From Enterobacterales bacterium (GTDB lineage: Bacteria > Pseudomonadota > Gammaproteobacteria > Enterobacterales > Kangiellaceae): a stretch of 64,000 nucleotides of DNA. Below the pieces are notes generated by a model. It ran no database searches. It saw only the letters and a program-made list of their open reading frames with translations, and was not told where the DNA came from. The stretch spans positions 1 through 64,000 of the forward strand of contig JAUZSK010000092.1 in NCBI GenBank assembly GCA_030949565.1, given 5' to 3'. Within the stretch, counting starts at the first letter, position 1. Each line of letters opens with the position of its first letter. Positions 28,368-37,205 of this stretch are shown here, one piece after another. The position numbers and the translations under genes are program-made.

Positions 28368-29815
28368 TTAATCAGTCTCTAAAACAGCTAATTCAATGCC
28401 ATACCTTTTAATTTTATTAGATAGACCCACTCGAGATAAACCCAGCTCTTTTGCTGTTTTACTTTGATTCCACCGGTATTGTCGTAAGGTTGTTGAAATT
28501 ATTTTTTGTTCTAGCTGCTCGACGGTTTGTTTTAACGATACTCCGTTTAATTTAGTTAATGCGATATTAGATGCTGGTTTTAGTGATTTTATATTTTCAG
28601 AAATCTGTTCTAAAGTAACTAATTGACCATTTTCAGAAACCGCTACCATTCGCTTAACTTCATTTTCGAGCTCTCTTACATTTCCCGGCCAATTGTAGAG
28701 TTCAAATTTTTCAAGTACTTCTCTAGATACGCCTAATATTTTTCGATTGATACTTTGAGCATATCTTTCGGACAAGTATTCAGTTAAGACCCGAATATCA
28801 TCTATTCGCGCTCTAAGAGGAGGGATTTTTAGTTGGAAGCCATTCAGGCGATAAAACAAGTCTTCTCTAAATTCACCTTTTTTGATTAACTCTTCTAAAT
28901 TTCTATTACCAGCAGCGATTACTCTGACATCGCATTTAATAATTTTGTCGCTGCCTAATGGTTTGACTTCCCCGTCTTGTAAAAAACGCAATAAACTTAC
29001 TTGAAATGTAGGAGATACATCGGCAATTTCATCTAAAAATACCGTGCCACCGTTTGCCGCTGGCAATAGCCCTAATCGGTCACTCACAGCGCCAGTATAG
29101 GCACCTTTCACGTGACCAAATAATTCTGAATGCAGTAACTCATCAGTCATGCCGCCGCAATTGTGAACCATTAGTGGTTGGGCACTTCTTCACTGGCACT
29201 GTGTACAGCTCTTGCCATCAATTCTTTTCCGGTTCCTGTTTCACCTTGTATTAGAATAGGTAGTTCAGTTGATGCTGCTTTTCTAGCCATATCGCACAGA
29301 ACAACCATTGAAGAGCTGGCGTAAACCAAATGGTCGAATTTATAAAGAGCTTTAGTTGTGACAGAATTTTGGCTATCAATTTTTCTTAAAACATTTTCCG
29401 CGATTTTTAAATCACGACTAAGATGACGATGGCGATATCCAAGCTCCCTGTTTTCTAAAGCTCTGCGCACGTGTAATTCGATTTGTTCGACAGGCCAATT
29501 TTGAGGAAGAAATTGGTAAATTGCAGCTTTATTCATTGCTTCATGCATTTCCATTTTAGATAGGTCGCCGGCCAATATTCTAACCGCTTGAGGGTTATTT
29601 TGTCGGGCATTAATAAGACAGGCAATGGCGTTAAATTTAGGCATTTGATGGTAAGCTAATATCAAGTCGATGGAGGAGCTTTCAGGTAATTTCGCTTTAA
29701 AATCCTTTTCGTTACAAATGCGGATACTGTAGTGCATCCCCAAATAGTCAGAAAGCATTCGACCTTCTTCGCGGGGGAAGCCGCAGAGTAAAACTGTTGA
29801 TAGACCGTTATTCAT
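28368..29815 (-). pseudogene. NtrC-family sigma-54 activator of hydrogenase (HupR/HoxA-like), one frameshift
   Basis: Corrected length is 482 residues. The N-terminal receiver-like domain has lost its active site: no acidic pair at the N-terminus (STVLLCGFPREE), Tyr55 in place of the phosphorylated Asp (LILAYHQMP), and Gln-Asn instead of Lys (FLPQNWP). The AAA+ domain is intact, with Walker A GETGTGKE at 191-198 and the sigma-54 contact loop GAYTGA. A Fis-type helix-turn-helix closes the protein (NQSKTAKELGLSRVGLSNKI). The frame shifts once near 29171, where one base is missing in a C run (minus strand) between SEEVPN and PLMVHNCGG. It likely activates hupSL without phosphorylation. Confidence 0.87.
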
Positions 29816-30006
29816 TTCTTACCAAGCTCACCATCTTAAATTTTGAATACAACTTACGAAAAACCACTATTTTTAGCAAAGTAACACTAAAAAGGTGTAA
29901 TTGCCATATTTTTGTAAACTAACTATGCAAAGTGTAAATAAACCTTGACTATTTTTCAAGAAAGAGTGATCATCTGAAGATGGTAAAATATCGAGGTCAT
30001 CATTTT

Positions 30007-31026
30007 ATGGAAGCAAATTTACAGGAATACGAGTTTAACCAAGCATTGCAAATGATTGAAGAAGAAAAAATCAGCGATGAAGAAAAGGTTGAAATGTTGA
30101 TGGAAATCGCGAAGGGGATTCAACAAAAACCAAAATCACCTCAAGAATTATATAACGCAATCAAGCTATATGATAAAGCACTAGAAATATGTCCTTCGAC
30201 AGAAAAATTACTGATAGCCAGAGTTGAAGCAAAAAAAGGAACCGCTTATCAAGCGATACCAGACGATGGCTTGAACAATCTTAATCTTGCTCAAGCTCAA
30301 TATGAATCCTCAATTCCGGTGTTAACTCTGTTAGGTATTCCCGAGGAAGTCGCAGAAGCCGAGATGAACTTAGGTTTAGTTTTACAGACTTTATTCGGCA
30401 TGGGTAAAGTACCCATTACTGAGTGTATTGCAGCCTATCAACGATCACTAAAAGTTTTTGATAGTAAAAAGTTTCCCTCGGAATACGCCATTTTACATAA
30501 TAACCTTGCAACCGCATTTCTATCGATTCCAATGAATGATGAACGCTCTAAAATGAGAGAGGCGATGGCCGTTCAATCCTTTGAAGCCGCACTTAAAGTG
30601 GTTAACTTAATCGATTACCCTACAGAATACGCGATGCTTCAAAACAATCTGGGTAACGCCCTACAATATGCATCTAGCAGTCACCCCGTGGAGAATAATG
30701 TTAGGGCAATCGAGGCTTATGATGAGGCACTTAAAGTTCGTAATGAAAGAGATACGCCACTTGAGTTTGCAAATACCATTTGTAACAAAGCCAATAGTCT
30801 TAGAAATTTACCCGATGATTTTGACAAACCTGAAATCGGTAATAGAGAAAACCTACTGACTGCACAAGAGCTTTACCGAAAAGCCTTGTCCATATTTAAA
30901 ACCAGTGGAGATATAAACAAAGTAACGGTAGTAGAGGAAGTTCTTTCAGATGTAGCGCAAGATCTCGGAACCGGCAAATCTGGATCACGAGATGGACAAG
31001 GTTTTGGCAATGCACGAGTTTCTTAA
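30007..31026 (+). CDS. TPR-repeat protein of the hydrogenase locus
   Basis: The product has about 339 residues from the ATG at 30007, which has a GAGG 10 bp upstream; an in-frame ATG at 29980 would add nine residues and cannot be excluded. It consists of helical tetratricopeptide-like repeats (for example AIKLYDKALEICPSTEKLL, then AEMNLGLVLQTLF, YAILHNNLATAFL, YAMLQNNLGNALQ). TPR genes are known companions of group 2a hydrogenase operons, but their role there is not established to my knowledge. It leads the rightward gene set. Confidence 0.8.
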   Translation: MEANLQEYEFNQALQMIEEEKISDEEKVEMLMEIAKGIQQKPKSPQELYNAIKLYDKALEICPSTEKLLIARVEAKKGTAYQAIPDDGLNNLNLAQAQYESSIPVLTLLGIPEEVAEAEMNLGLVLQTLFGMGKVPITECIAAYQRSLKVFDSKKFPSEYAILHNNLATAFLSIPMNDERSKMREAMAVQSFEAALKVVNLIDYPTEYAMLQNNLGNALQYASSSHPVENNVRAIEAYDEALKVRNERDTPLEFANTICNKANSLRNLPDDFDKPEIGNRENLLTAQELYRKALSIFKTSGDINKVTVVEEVLSDVAQDLGTGKSGSRDGQGFGNARVS

Positions 31027-31074
31027 ATATTAATTCATAGCAATTTTAATATAAAAATTTAGAAGGTAGGAAAC

Positions 31075-31260
31075 ATGATTTATTTATATTACTTTTTAGT
31101 GGCGCTAGGCGGAGGCCTAGTGGGTGGAGCAATAGGTGGCATTATTGTTGGTGGAAAGGATTTAGGTTTTGATTTGGCAGCGATGTTAGGATCTTTTTAT
31201 GGCATATTGCCAGCAATCCCAGGCGTGGCACTTGCAGTGTTAGCTTTGAATTTCTTATAA
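31075..31260 (+). CDS. Tiny Gly-rich membrane protein
   Basis: The product has 61 residues with a ribosome site (AGAAGGTAGGAAAC) upstream of the ATG. Two transmembrane helices are likely: YYFLVALGGGLVGGAIGGII and the C-terminal GILPAIPGVALAVLALNFL. It lies between the TPR gene and a second tiny membrane protein gene 12 bp further on. It may anchor the hydrogenase complex to the membrane. No family recognised. Confidence 0.65.
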   Translation: MIYLYYFLVALGGGLVGGAIGGIIVGGKDLGFDLAAMLGSFYGILPAIPGVALAVLALNFL

Positions 31261-31272
31261 AGGAGGATAATA

Positions 31273-31497
31273 ATGTTTGATATGTTACTTAACTCGATTA
31301 CTTTATTCATGAAGGGTAAATTATTTCAGGACCTTGGTTCGCTATCTATTAAATTATCAATAGGAATAATTGTGACAGCGGTTATATGTTTTGCAGCTTT
31401 CAAATTAGGACTAAATATTTGGTTCGCTATCGCCATCGCAAGCATTGTTGGCGGCGCTATTCAACCCTACCTTTTTAAAGATTTGAAATATAAGTAG
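31273..31497 (+). CDS. Tiny membrane protein of the hydrogenase locus
   Basis: The product has 74 residues, preceded by an AAGGAGG ribosome site. Two hydrophobic segments (LSIKLSIGIIVTAVICFAAF and WFAIAIASIVGGAIQPYLF) suggest a two-helix inner-membrane protein. The stop is 4 bp before the NifU-Rieske gene. Function unknown; position suggests membrane association of the hydrogenase or its electron acceptor. Confidence 0.65.
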   Translation: MFDMLLNSITLFMKGKLFQDLGSLSIKLSIGIIVTAVICFAAFKLGLNIWFAIAIASIVGGAIQPYLFKDLKYK

Positions 31498-31501
31498 AAA
31501 C

Positions 31502-32437
31502 ATGAATAGTGTAACTCAGACTAAAGAAGAGGAGCTTGCTGGTTTAAAACCGGCGGCAGAAAACAATTTTAATTCTAAAAAAGAAAGAACCATTGAATTG
31601 GATCAATTCCTTGGTGAAATCAATCGTTTGGAAACCCTCATCGAACATTGGGATGAGGGTCATTCACACATTGTTAAACAACTACGAAAGGCTGATAATG
31701 CGCTACATAAGGAAGCGATTACAAAAATAATTAAATCGGTCAAGAAAGTACCTGAAGCGATGAATGCCTTAAAGGGAGCCGTAAGTGATGAGTTAGTTTA
31801 TTCTGTTTTGAGACATTTAGGAATTGTTAAAGCTTCACTGCAAGAGAGAGTTGAAGATGCCTTAGAATCCGTCCGTCCTTTTTTAGGGAGCCACGGAGGC
31901 AATGTAGAGTTAGTAGAATTAATACCACCAAATAAAGTGACTATTAGATTGTTAGGTGCTTGCGATGGTTGCCCAGCGTCTGGTTTAACCCTTAGAGAAG
32001 GCGTTGAAAAAGCGATCAAAGAACGCTGCCCCGAAATAACTGAGATTACCAAAGCTCGTGGCGGATCTTTAGCAAAACCTGTCGATGGCATTCCGGTGCA
32101 TTTTATCAGCCCATTCGCTAATAGCGAAGATGAGGGCTGGGTCTATGCCGCTGAATTTGAAGAGGTTCCAGAAAAATTAATTAAAATAGTCACAGTATCG
32201 GGTAATGAGCTTATTCTAAGCCGCTTCGATGACAAAATTAGCTGTTTCCAAAATGCCTGTGCACATTTAGGTATGCCTTTGGATATGGGCGAAATTCGTG
32301 AAGGAATTCTTATTTGTCCGCACCATGCGTTTGAATATTCGCTTGAGTCAGGAGAATGTTTAACCGCTCCCCAAGTACAATTGCAGACGCATGCTGTCAG
32401 AGTGGTTGGTAATAAGGTCGAGGTAAAACTTTCATGA
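31502..32437 (+). CDS. NifU C-terminal domain-Rieske ferredoxin fusion (HucE-like)
   Basis: The product has 311 residues. A helical N-terminus of about 110 residues is followed by a NifU-type Fe-S scaffold domain with CDGCPAS (Cys154 and Cys157). A Rieske domain follows, with CAH and, 16 residues later, CPHH as ligands of a [2Fe-2S] cluster. The Rieske part is a candidate electron acceptor for the cytoplasmic hydrogenase, and Rieske proteins are reported in group 2a operons; the NifU part could help build its cluster. Its stop overlaps the next start by 4 bp (ATGA). Confidence 0.88.
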   Translation: MNSVTQTKEEELAGLKPAAENNFNSKKERTIELDQFLGEINRLETLIEHWDEGHSHIVKQLRKADNALHKEAITKIIKSVKKVPEAMNALKGAVSDELVYSVLRHLGIVKASLQERVEDALESVRPFLGSHGGNVELVELIPPNKVTIRLLGACDGCPASGLTLREGVEKAIKERCPEITEITKARGGSLAKPVDGIPVHFISPFANSEDEGWVYAAEFEEVPEKLIKIVTVSGNELILSRFDDKISCFQNACAHLGMPLDMGEIREGILICPHHAFEYSLESGECLTAPQVQLQTHAVRVVGNKVEVKLS

Positions 32438-33669
32438 CGGTTAAAAAAGTCAGTTTACGTATCACGCCTGATCCTTCGTTGCATGTTGCACTAGAAAGTA
32501 AAGTTCCGCATATAAAAATAACACAAAGTGAACCTTTTGTAGTCATTGGTGCTGCTAGAATACCGACTATAGCCACCACCAGTGTTCAACCCGACTCAAG
32601 TAGCTGTTTTGGTCCTCGCGGAGGCGCTGTAATGAAAGAAGGCGGACCATTTTGGATTTGTGATACAGGACATCACCGACTTCTTGGTTGGCAAAAACAG
32701 CCTAAACATGACGATACACCTGCGGACTGGGTCATTGGTCAACCTACCATGAATCATGAAGGTAGAAATGCCAAAGGAAAAGTCACGGCATTTTCGCTGA
32801 ACGTTCCCACTGGGATTTGCGCTTATCAGTGGAAAAACGAGAGGGCTGAAAAGCAAACCGGTATGATAGTCGCTGATGCCTGGAATCATCGAATTTTGGT
32901 ATGGAAAAAATTACCTCAATCTAATAACGTGCCTGCTGATCTCGTCTTGGGTCAATTGGATTTTGAAAGCGGCGAGTCTAATCAAGGTAGACAAACCGCT
33001 GATGCTACCAGTATGCACTGGCCCTACGGTGTAGCATGGGAAGATGGTCATTTAATTGTTGCCGATGCAGAGAATAGACGATTACTTATTTGGAAAGGAA
33101 TGCCGACAAGTAATGGACAGCCAGCGGATACGGTGTTAGGACAAAACAATTTTGAATGCCGTGATGAAAATGCGGGTGGTGTACCTAATAAAATGAGTAT
33201 GCGATGGCCGCATGGTCTTGCTTATTGGAAAGGATACTTATGCGTTTCGGACGCCGGCAATAATCGAATTATGATTTGGAAAGGGATCCCGGATCAAAAT
33301 GGCGTTGACAGTGATTTTTTATTAGGCCAAAAAGATGAAATATTGGTCGATCATAATCAATCCCTTTATTGGCCTCGCGCTAATACGCTGAATATGCCCT
33401 ACGGTATTGCGAGCTTTAAAGACTGGTTAATTGTAGCCGATACCGCAAATTCACGGCTACTTAGCTGGCATATTGATGACCTTAAAACCAATGCCCACGC
33501 GCGAGGGCTATGCGGACAAGATAACTTCCATGCTAAAGGTGATAATCGCTGGTTACCAGCGGCTTCTGATTCTTTTTGTTGGCCATATGGGATTCAAATT
33601 GAAAATGATATTTTAACTGTGGCAGACTCCGGAAATAATCGAGTCTCTCTATGGAAACTTGTACCGTGA
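32434..33669 (+). CDS. NHL-repeat beta-propeller protein of the hydrogenase locus
   Basis: The product has 411 residues built from about six repeats of the form PYGVAWEDGHLIVADAENRR followed by a LLIWKGMP-type strand and a VLGQ motif. This is an NHL beta-propeller. There is no signal peptide, so it is cytoplasmic. Such genes recur in group 2a and group 1h hydrogenase clusters with no proven function; a scaffold or assembly factor is plausible. It overlaps the hypF start by about 19 bp. Confidence 0.83.
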   Translation: MTVKKVSLRITPDPSLHVALESKVPHIKITQSEPFVVIGAARIPTIATTSVQPDSSSCFGPRGGAVMKEGGPFWICDTGHHRLLGWQKQPKHDDTPADWVIGQPTMNHEGRNAKGKVTAFSLNVPTGICAYQWKNERAEKQTGMIVADAWNHRILVWKKLPQSNNVPADLVLGQLDFESGESNQGRQTADATSMHWPYGVAWEDGHLIVADAENRRLLIWKGMPTSNGQPADTVLGQNNFECRDENAGGVPNKMSMRWPHGLAYWKGYLCVSDAGNNRIMIWKGIPDQNGVDSDFLLGQKDEILVDHNQSLYWPRANTLNMPYGIASFKDWLIVADTANSRLLSWHIDDLKTNAHARGLCGQDNFHAKGDNRWLPAASDSFCWPYGIQIENDILTVADSGNNRVSLWKLVP

Positions 33670-36146
33670 AAGTTGCTTTAGTCGAAAATTCTGAGAATAA
33701 ACCAATCGCTGAATTTGAGTCAATTCGAGTGACAGGCATTGTGCAAGGTGTTGGATTTAGGCCGAATGTATGGCGAATTGCTAAACAAGAAAATTTAACA
33801 GGCCAGGTTTTAAATGATGGGCAAGGCGTTTTAATTCAAATTTGGGGACCGGAATTTTCACGCAATAAATTTGTCTACAAACTTGAAAATGAGTCACCAC
33901 CATTAGCTAGAATTGAGAAAATTGTACGCTCATCCATGAAAGATAGTAATCAAAGGGATCAGCCAAAACCGACTGAATTCGTGATTTCGAGCAGCCAGGA
34001 AAATGAAGTGCAAACTCACATTAGCCCCGATGCAGCCACTTGTTCAAAATGTATGGAAGATGTTAAGGACCCTTTTGGCAGAAGGTTTCGCTATCCATTA
34101 ACTAACTGCACTCACTGTGGGCCTCGATTTACCATTATCGAAAAATTACCATACGACAGACCATACACCAGTATGAAGGATTTTGAACAATGCGAAGATT
34201 GCTTAAAAGAATATAAAAATCCAATCGATCGAAGGTTTCATGCGCAACCGAATGCTTGTTATGTCTGTGGTCCAAAAGTCACTTTATCACGAATTGACAG
34301 AAGCCCTGTTTGTATAGAAAGTCTTTCTCAGCTTGATGATGTAGATGCAGCCTGCACTCTATTGCAAAATGGTGAGATCATTGTCATAAAAGGTATTGGC
34401 GGTTTCCATTTTGCTTGCGACGCGACTAATGATAAAGCGGTGACAAACTTGAGAAACGCAAAGCAAAGATATGGAAAACCCTTCGCTTTAATGGCACGCG
34501 ATGTAAAGGTTATAGCGCGTTATGCTAAACTCGACCGGCAAGAGGAAAAGTTACTAAACAGTGCAGAAGCGCCTATTGTTCTACTCGCCAAAACATCTGC
34601 CGCGCCCGCGGGAACAGAGCGGTCATTTGGTGTCGCAAAAGGTGAAAGAATAAAAGATCTTATTCCTTTATCATCTTTAGTTGCACCCGGTCAAAACTCT
34701 GTTGGTTTTATGCTTCCTTACACTCCTATGCATCAAATAATGTTAAAACGTATGAATCGACCCATTGTTTTAACGTCGGCCAATATTTCCGACGAACCTC
34801 AAGTTATTAGTAATCAACAGGTCATCCAGAAATTAGGCGGTATTGCGAAGTATGTTCTTTGGCATGATCGCGATATCGTCAATCGTGTTGATGATTCTGT
34901 GGTCCGTTTTGTACTTGGAAAAGCAAGAATTTTACGACGTTCCAGAGGCTATGCACCAGCGCCTTTACCGTTACCGAAGGGGCTTGATAATATTGTTCCG
35001 ATTTTGTCGATGGGGTCGGAGTTGAAAAATACTTTTTGTATAGTTAAATCAGGCAGCGCTATTTTATCACAACACATGGGCGATTTAGAAAATGCAGAAA
35101 GTTACCAAAACTATAAGAAAAACCTTAATTTATATTTAAATATTTACAATCTAAAACCAAAAGTAATTGCTGTAGATGCCCACCCTGAATATTTGTCAAG
35201 TAAATTAGGTCGACAATGGTCGCTGGATAAAAAGATTCCACTATTAGAAATCCAACATCATCATGCACATGTTGCCGCCTGTTTAGCTGAAAATCAATAT
35301 CCTCTAAATTCGCCTCCGGTACTTGGTGTTGCACTTGACGGTCTAGGATTTGGGGATGATGGAACCATTTGGGGCGGAGAATTTTTGCACGCAGATTACG
35401 TTAATTGCAAACGTTTAGGCTGTTTTAAACCGGTCGCTATGATTGGTGGTACTCAAGCGATACGGGAGCCTTGGAGAAATACTTTCGCGCATATAGTTAG
35501 TGAAATGGGGTGGCCGGTATTTCAATCTAATTTTAGGGAGCTAGCGCTTTATCAGTTCTTAAAAACAAAACCACTCGATACTCTGTCTACAATGTTAGAC
35601 AAAAAAATTAACACGCCGTTAGCTTCATCTTGCGGACGATTGTTTGATGCCGTTGCAGCGGCCATGGGTATTTGCCGAGACGGTGTGCAATATGAAGGGC
35701 AGGCCGCTATAGAGTTAGAAACCTCAGTTGATCAAGAAACACTGCTAAATGAAGATGACCTATTAGCCTACCCTTTTTCTATCCCTTACTTATCGGCTAC
35801 CTCTCTACCTTATATCGAGCCATTAGCCATGTGGCAAGCGCTTTTAGGCGACCTCATTTTAGATACTCCTGTGGCTGTTATGTCTGCCAGGTTTCACAAA
35901 GGTTTAGCGAAAATCATTGTTGCTATGGTGATTAAACTATGTACCGAACAAGAACAGAGAATAATCAATACCATCGCATTAACGGGTGGTGTTTTTCAAA
36001 ATAAAATATTATTAGAGCAGGTCGTTTCTCGACTTGAAAAAGAAAAATTTAAAGTACTCACTCATCAACAAGTTCCTGCTAATGATGGTGGGATTGCGTT
36101 AGGTCAAGCCGTGATAGCCGCGGCTACATCGCAGCGGAGAGATTAA
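33651..36146 (+). CDS. hypF: HypF carbamoyltransferase for hydrogenase CN ligand synthesis
   Basis: The product has 831 residues, a full-length HypF. In order: an acylphosphatase-like domain (VTGIVQGVGFRPNVWRIA), two zinc-finger pairs (CSKC...CTHCG and CEDC...CYVCG), a YrdC-like domain (IVIKGIGGFHFACDATN) and a Kae1-like domain (HHHAHVAACLAEN, GVALDGLGFGDDGT). It makes the carbamoyl group passed to HypE. The start overlaps the NHL gene end; hypC follows after 3 bp. Confidence 0.96.
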   Translation: METCTVKVALVENSENKPIAEFESIRVTGIVQGVGFRPNVWRIAKQENLTGQVLNDGQGVLIQIWGPEFSRNKFVYKLENESPPLARIEKIVRSSMKDSNQRDQPKPTEFVISSSQENEVQTHISPDAATCSKCMEDVKDPFGRRFRYPLTNCTHCGPRFTIIEKLPYDRPYTSMKDFEQCEDCLKEYKNPIDRRFHAQPNACYVCGPKVTLSRIDRSPVCIESLSQLDDVDAACTLLQNGEIIVIKGIGGFHFACDATNDKAVTNLRNAKQRYGKPFALMARDVKVIARYAKLDRQEEKLLNSAEAPIVLLAKTSAAPAGTERSFGVAKGERIKDLIPLSSLVAPGQNSVGFMLPYTPMHQIMLKRMNRPIVLTSANISDEPQVISNQQVIQKLGGIAKYVLWHDRDIVNRVDDSVVRFVLGKARILRRSRGYAPAPLPLPKGLDNIVPILSMGSELKNTFCIVKSGSAILSQHMGDLENAESYQNYKKNLNLYLNIYNLKPKVIAVDAHPEYLSSKLGRQWSLDKKIPLLEIQHHHAHVAACLAENQYPLNSPPVLGVALDGLGFGDDGTIWGGEFLHADYVNCKRLGCFKPVAMIGGTQAIREPWRNTFAHIVSEMGWPVFQSNFRELALYQFLKTKPLDTLSTMLDKKINTPLASSCGRLFDAVAAAMGICRDGVQYEGQAAIELETSVDQETLLNEDDLLAYPFSIPYLSATSLPYIEPLAMWQALLGDLILDTPVAVMSARFHKGLAKIIVAMVIKLCTEQEQRIINTIALTGGVFQNKILLEQVVSRLEKEKFKVLTHQQVPANDGGIALGQAVIAAATSQRRD

Positions 36147-36149
36147 AAT

Positions 36150-36425
36150 ATGTGTTTAGGAATTCCGGGTCAAATTATTGAAATAGAAGACGCCTCAATT
36201 AAAAGGGCGATTGTTGACGTTGCAGGAATACGGCGACCAATCAATATCGCGTGTATTGTTAGTGAAGAACATCCCGTTGAAAAATGTATTGGTGACTGGG
36301 TTTTGGTTCACGTTGGATTTGCAATGAGCCGAATAGATGAAGAAGAAGCCATAAAAACACTTGAATTGCTAACAGAATTAGGTGAAGCGCAAGCTGAAAT
36401 TGAAGCGATGCAGAACTCAGCTTAA
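36150..36425 (+). CDS. hypC: HypC hydrogenase maturation chaperone
   Basis: The product has 91 residues starting MCLGIPGQIIEIED; the Cys at position 2 is the residue that binds the Fe(CN)2CO unit and the large subunit. It works with HypD. It follows hypF by 3 bp. Confidence 0.95.
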   Translation: MCLGIPGQIIEIEDASIKRAIVDVAGIRRPINIACIVSEEHPVEKCIGDWVLVHVGFAMSRIDEEEAIKTLELLTELGEAQAEIEAMQNSA

Positions 36426-36503
36426 TAACTAAACCAATCAACGATAATATTAGACAGCGGGCCTCCTAAATTAGCAATTTATTATCATAGAGAAGACAAC
36501 TTA

Positions 36504-37205
36504 ATGAAAAAGACGCGATCGCCACTTGAAAATTTGTATCCATTTTTGCATGGTAAGCAAAAATCAAAACAGAGTGACCTCGATTCATTACTTATTTCTA
36601 TACAACAAAAAGCCGATGATAGTGCCCGAGTCAGCCAGCAATTTTTTAGAGATAATGCGCAAGCAATCATTGCCGCCTCACAAGCGATTGCTAATGTTTA
36701 TTTAAAAGGCGGTCGTATGCTCACTATGGGAAATGGCGGTTCGAGTTGTGATGCTTCCCATTTTGCGGTTGAATTTCAACACCCGGTTACAACGGGTAGG
36801 CCGGCACTTCCTGCATTCAATATGGTAATGGACACCGCTATGCTAAGTGCGGTAGCCAATGATGTTGGTATCAAGCATATTTATGTACGGCAGCTAGATG
36901 CACAAGCTGGAACTTTGGATGGATTGATTGGTTTTTCTACCAGTGGAAATTCCGAAAATCTACTTGCAGCATTTGAAAAAGCAAAAAAATTAAACCTCGT
37001 GACGCTTGGTCTAACTGGTGGGAATGGTGGTGAAATGATGTCTAGTGGATTGGTTGACCATTGTTTGGTGGTAGATACTGATTCCATTCATCGAGTACAA
37101 GAAGTGCATGTTGCCACTTATCATATTCTTTGGGATTTAGTTCATACTCTTTTGGCTGATGGTCGAGGTGCCCTAAACAAAAATTTAAAGGAAATTGATG
37201 ACTAA
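36504..37205 (+). CDS. SIS-domain protein (GmhA/phosphoheptose isomerase-like) in the hyp operon
   Basis: The product has 233 residues with a SIS sugar-phosphate-binding fold: GNGGSSCDASHFAVEFQHP and GFSTSGNSENLLAAFEKA. It resembles GmhA, but sits between hypC and hypD, touching the latter (shared A of the TAATG junction). SIS proteins in this place are seen in other group 2a and 1h hydrogenase loci. A role in lipopolysaccharide heptose synthesis is unlikely from context; a maturation or regulatory job is inferred. Confidence 0.83.
   Translation: MKKTRSPLENLYPFLHGKQKSKQSDLDSLLISIQQKADDSARVSQQFFRDNAQAIIAASQAIANVYLKGGRMLTMGNGGSSCDASHFAVEFQHPVTTGRPALPAFNMVMDTAMLSAVANDVGIKHIYVRQLDAQAGTLDGLIGFSTSGNSENLLAAFEKAKKLNLVTLGLTGGNGGEMMSSGLVDHCLVVDTDSIHRVQEVHVATYHILWDLVHTLLADGRGALNKNLKEIDD

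Noticed and set aside
29820-29979. Sigma-54 promoter for the rightward hyp gene set
   Set aside because: No GG-N10-GC pair with the right context occurs on the plus strand in this gap; the promoter remains unidentified.
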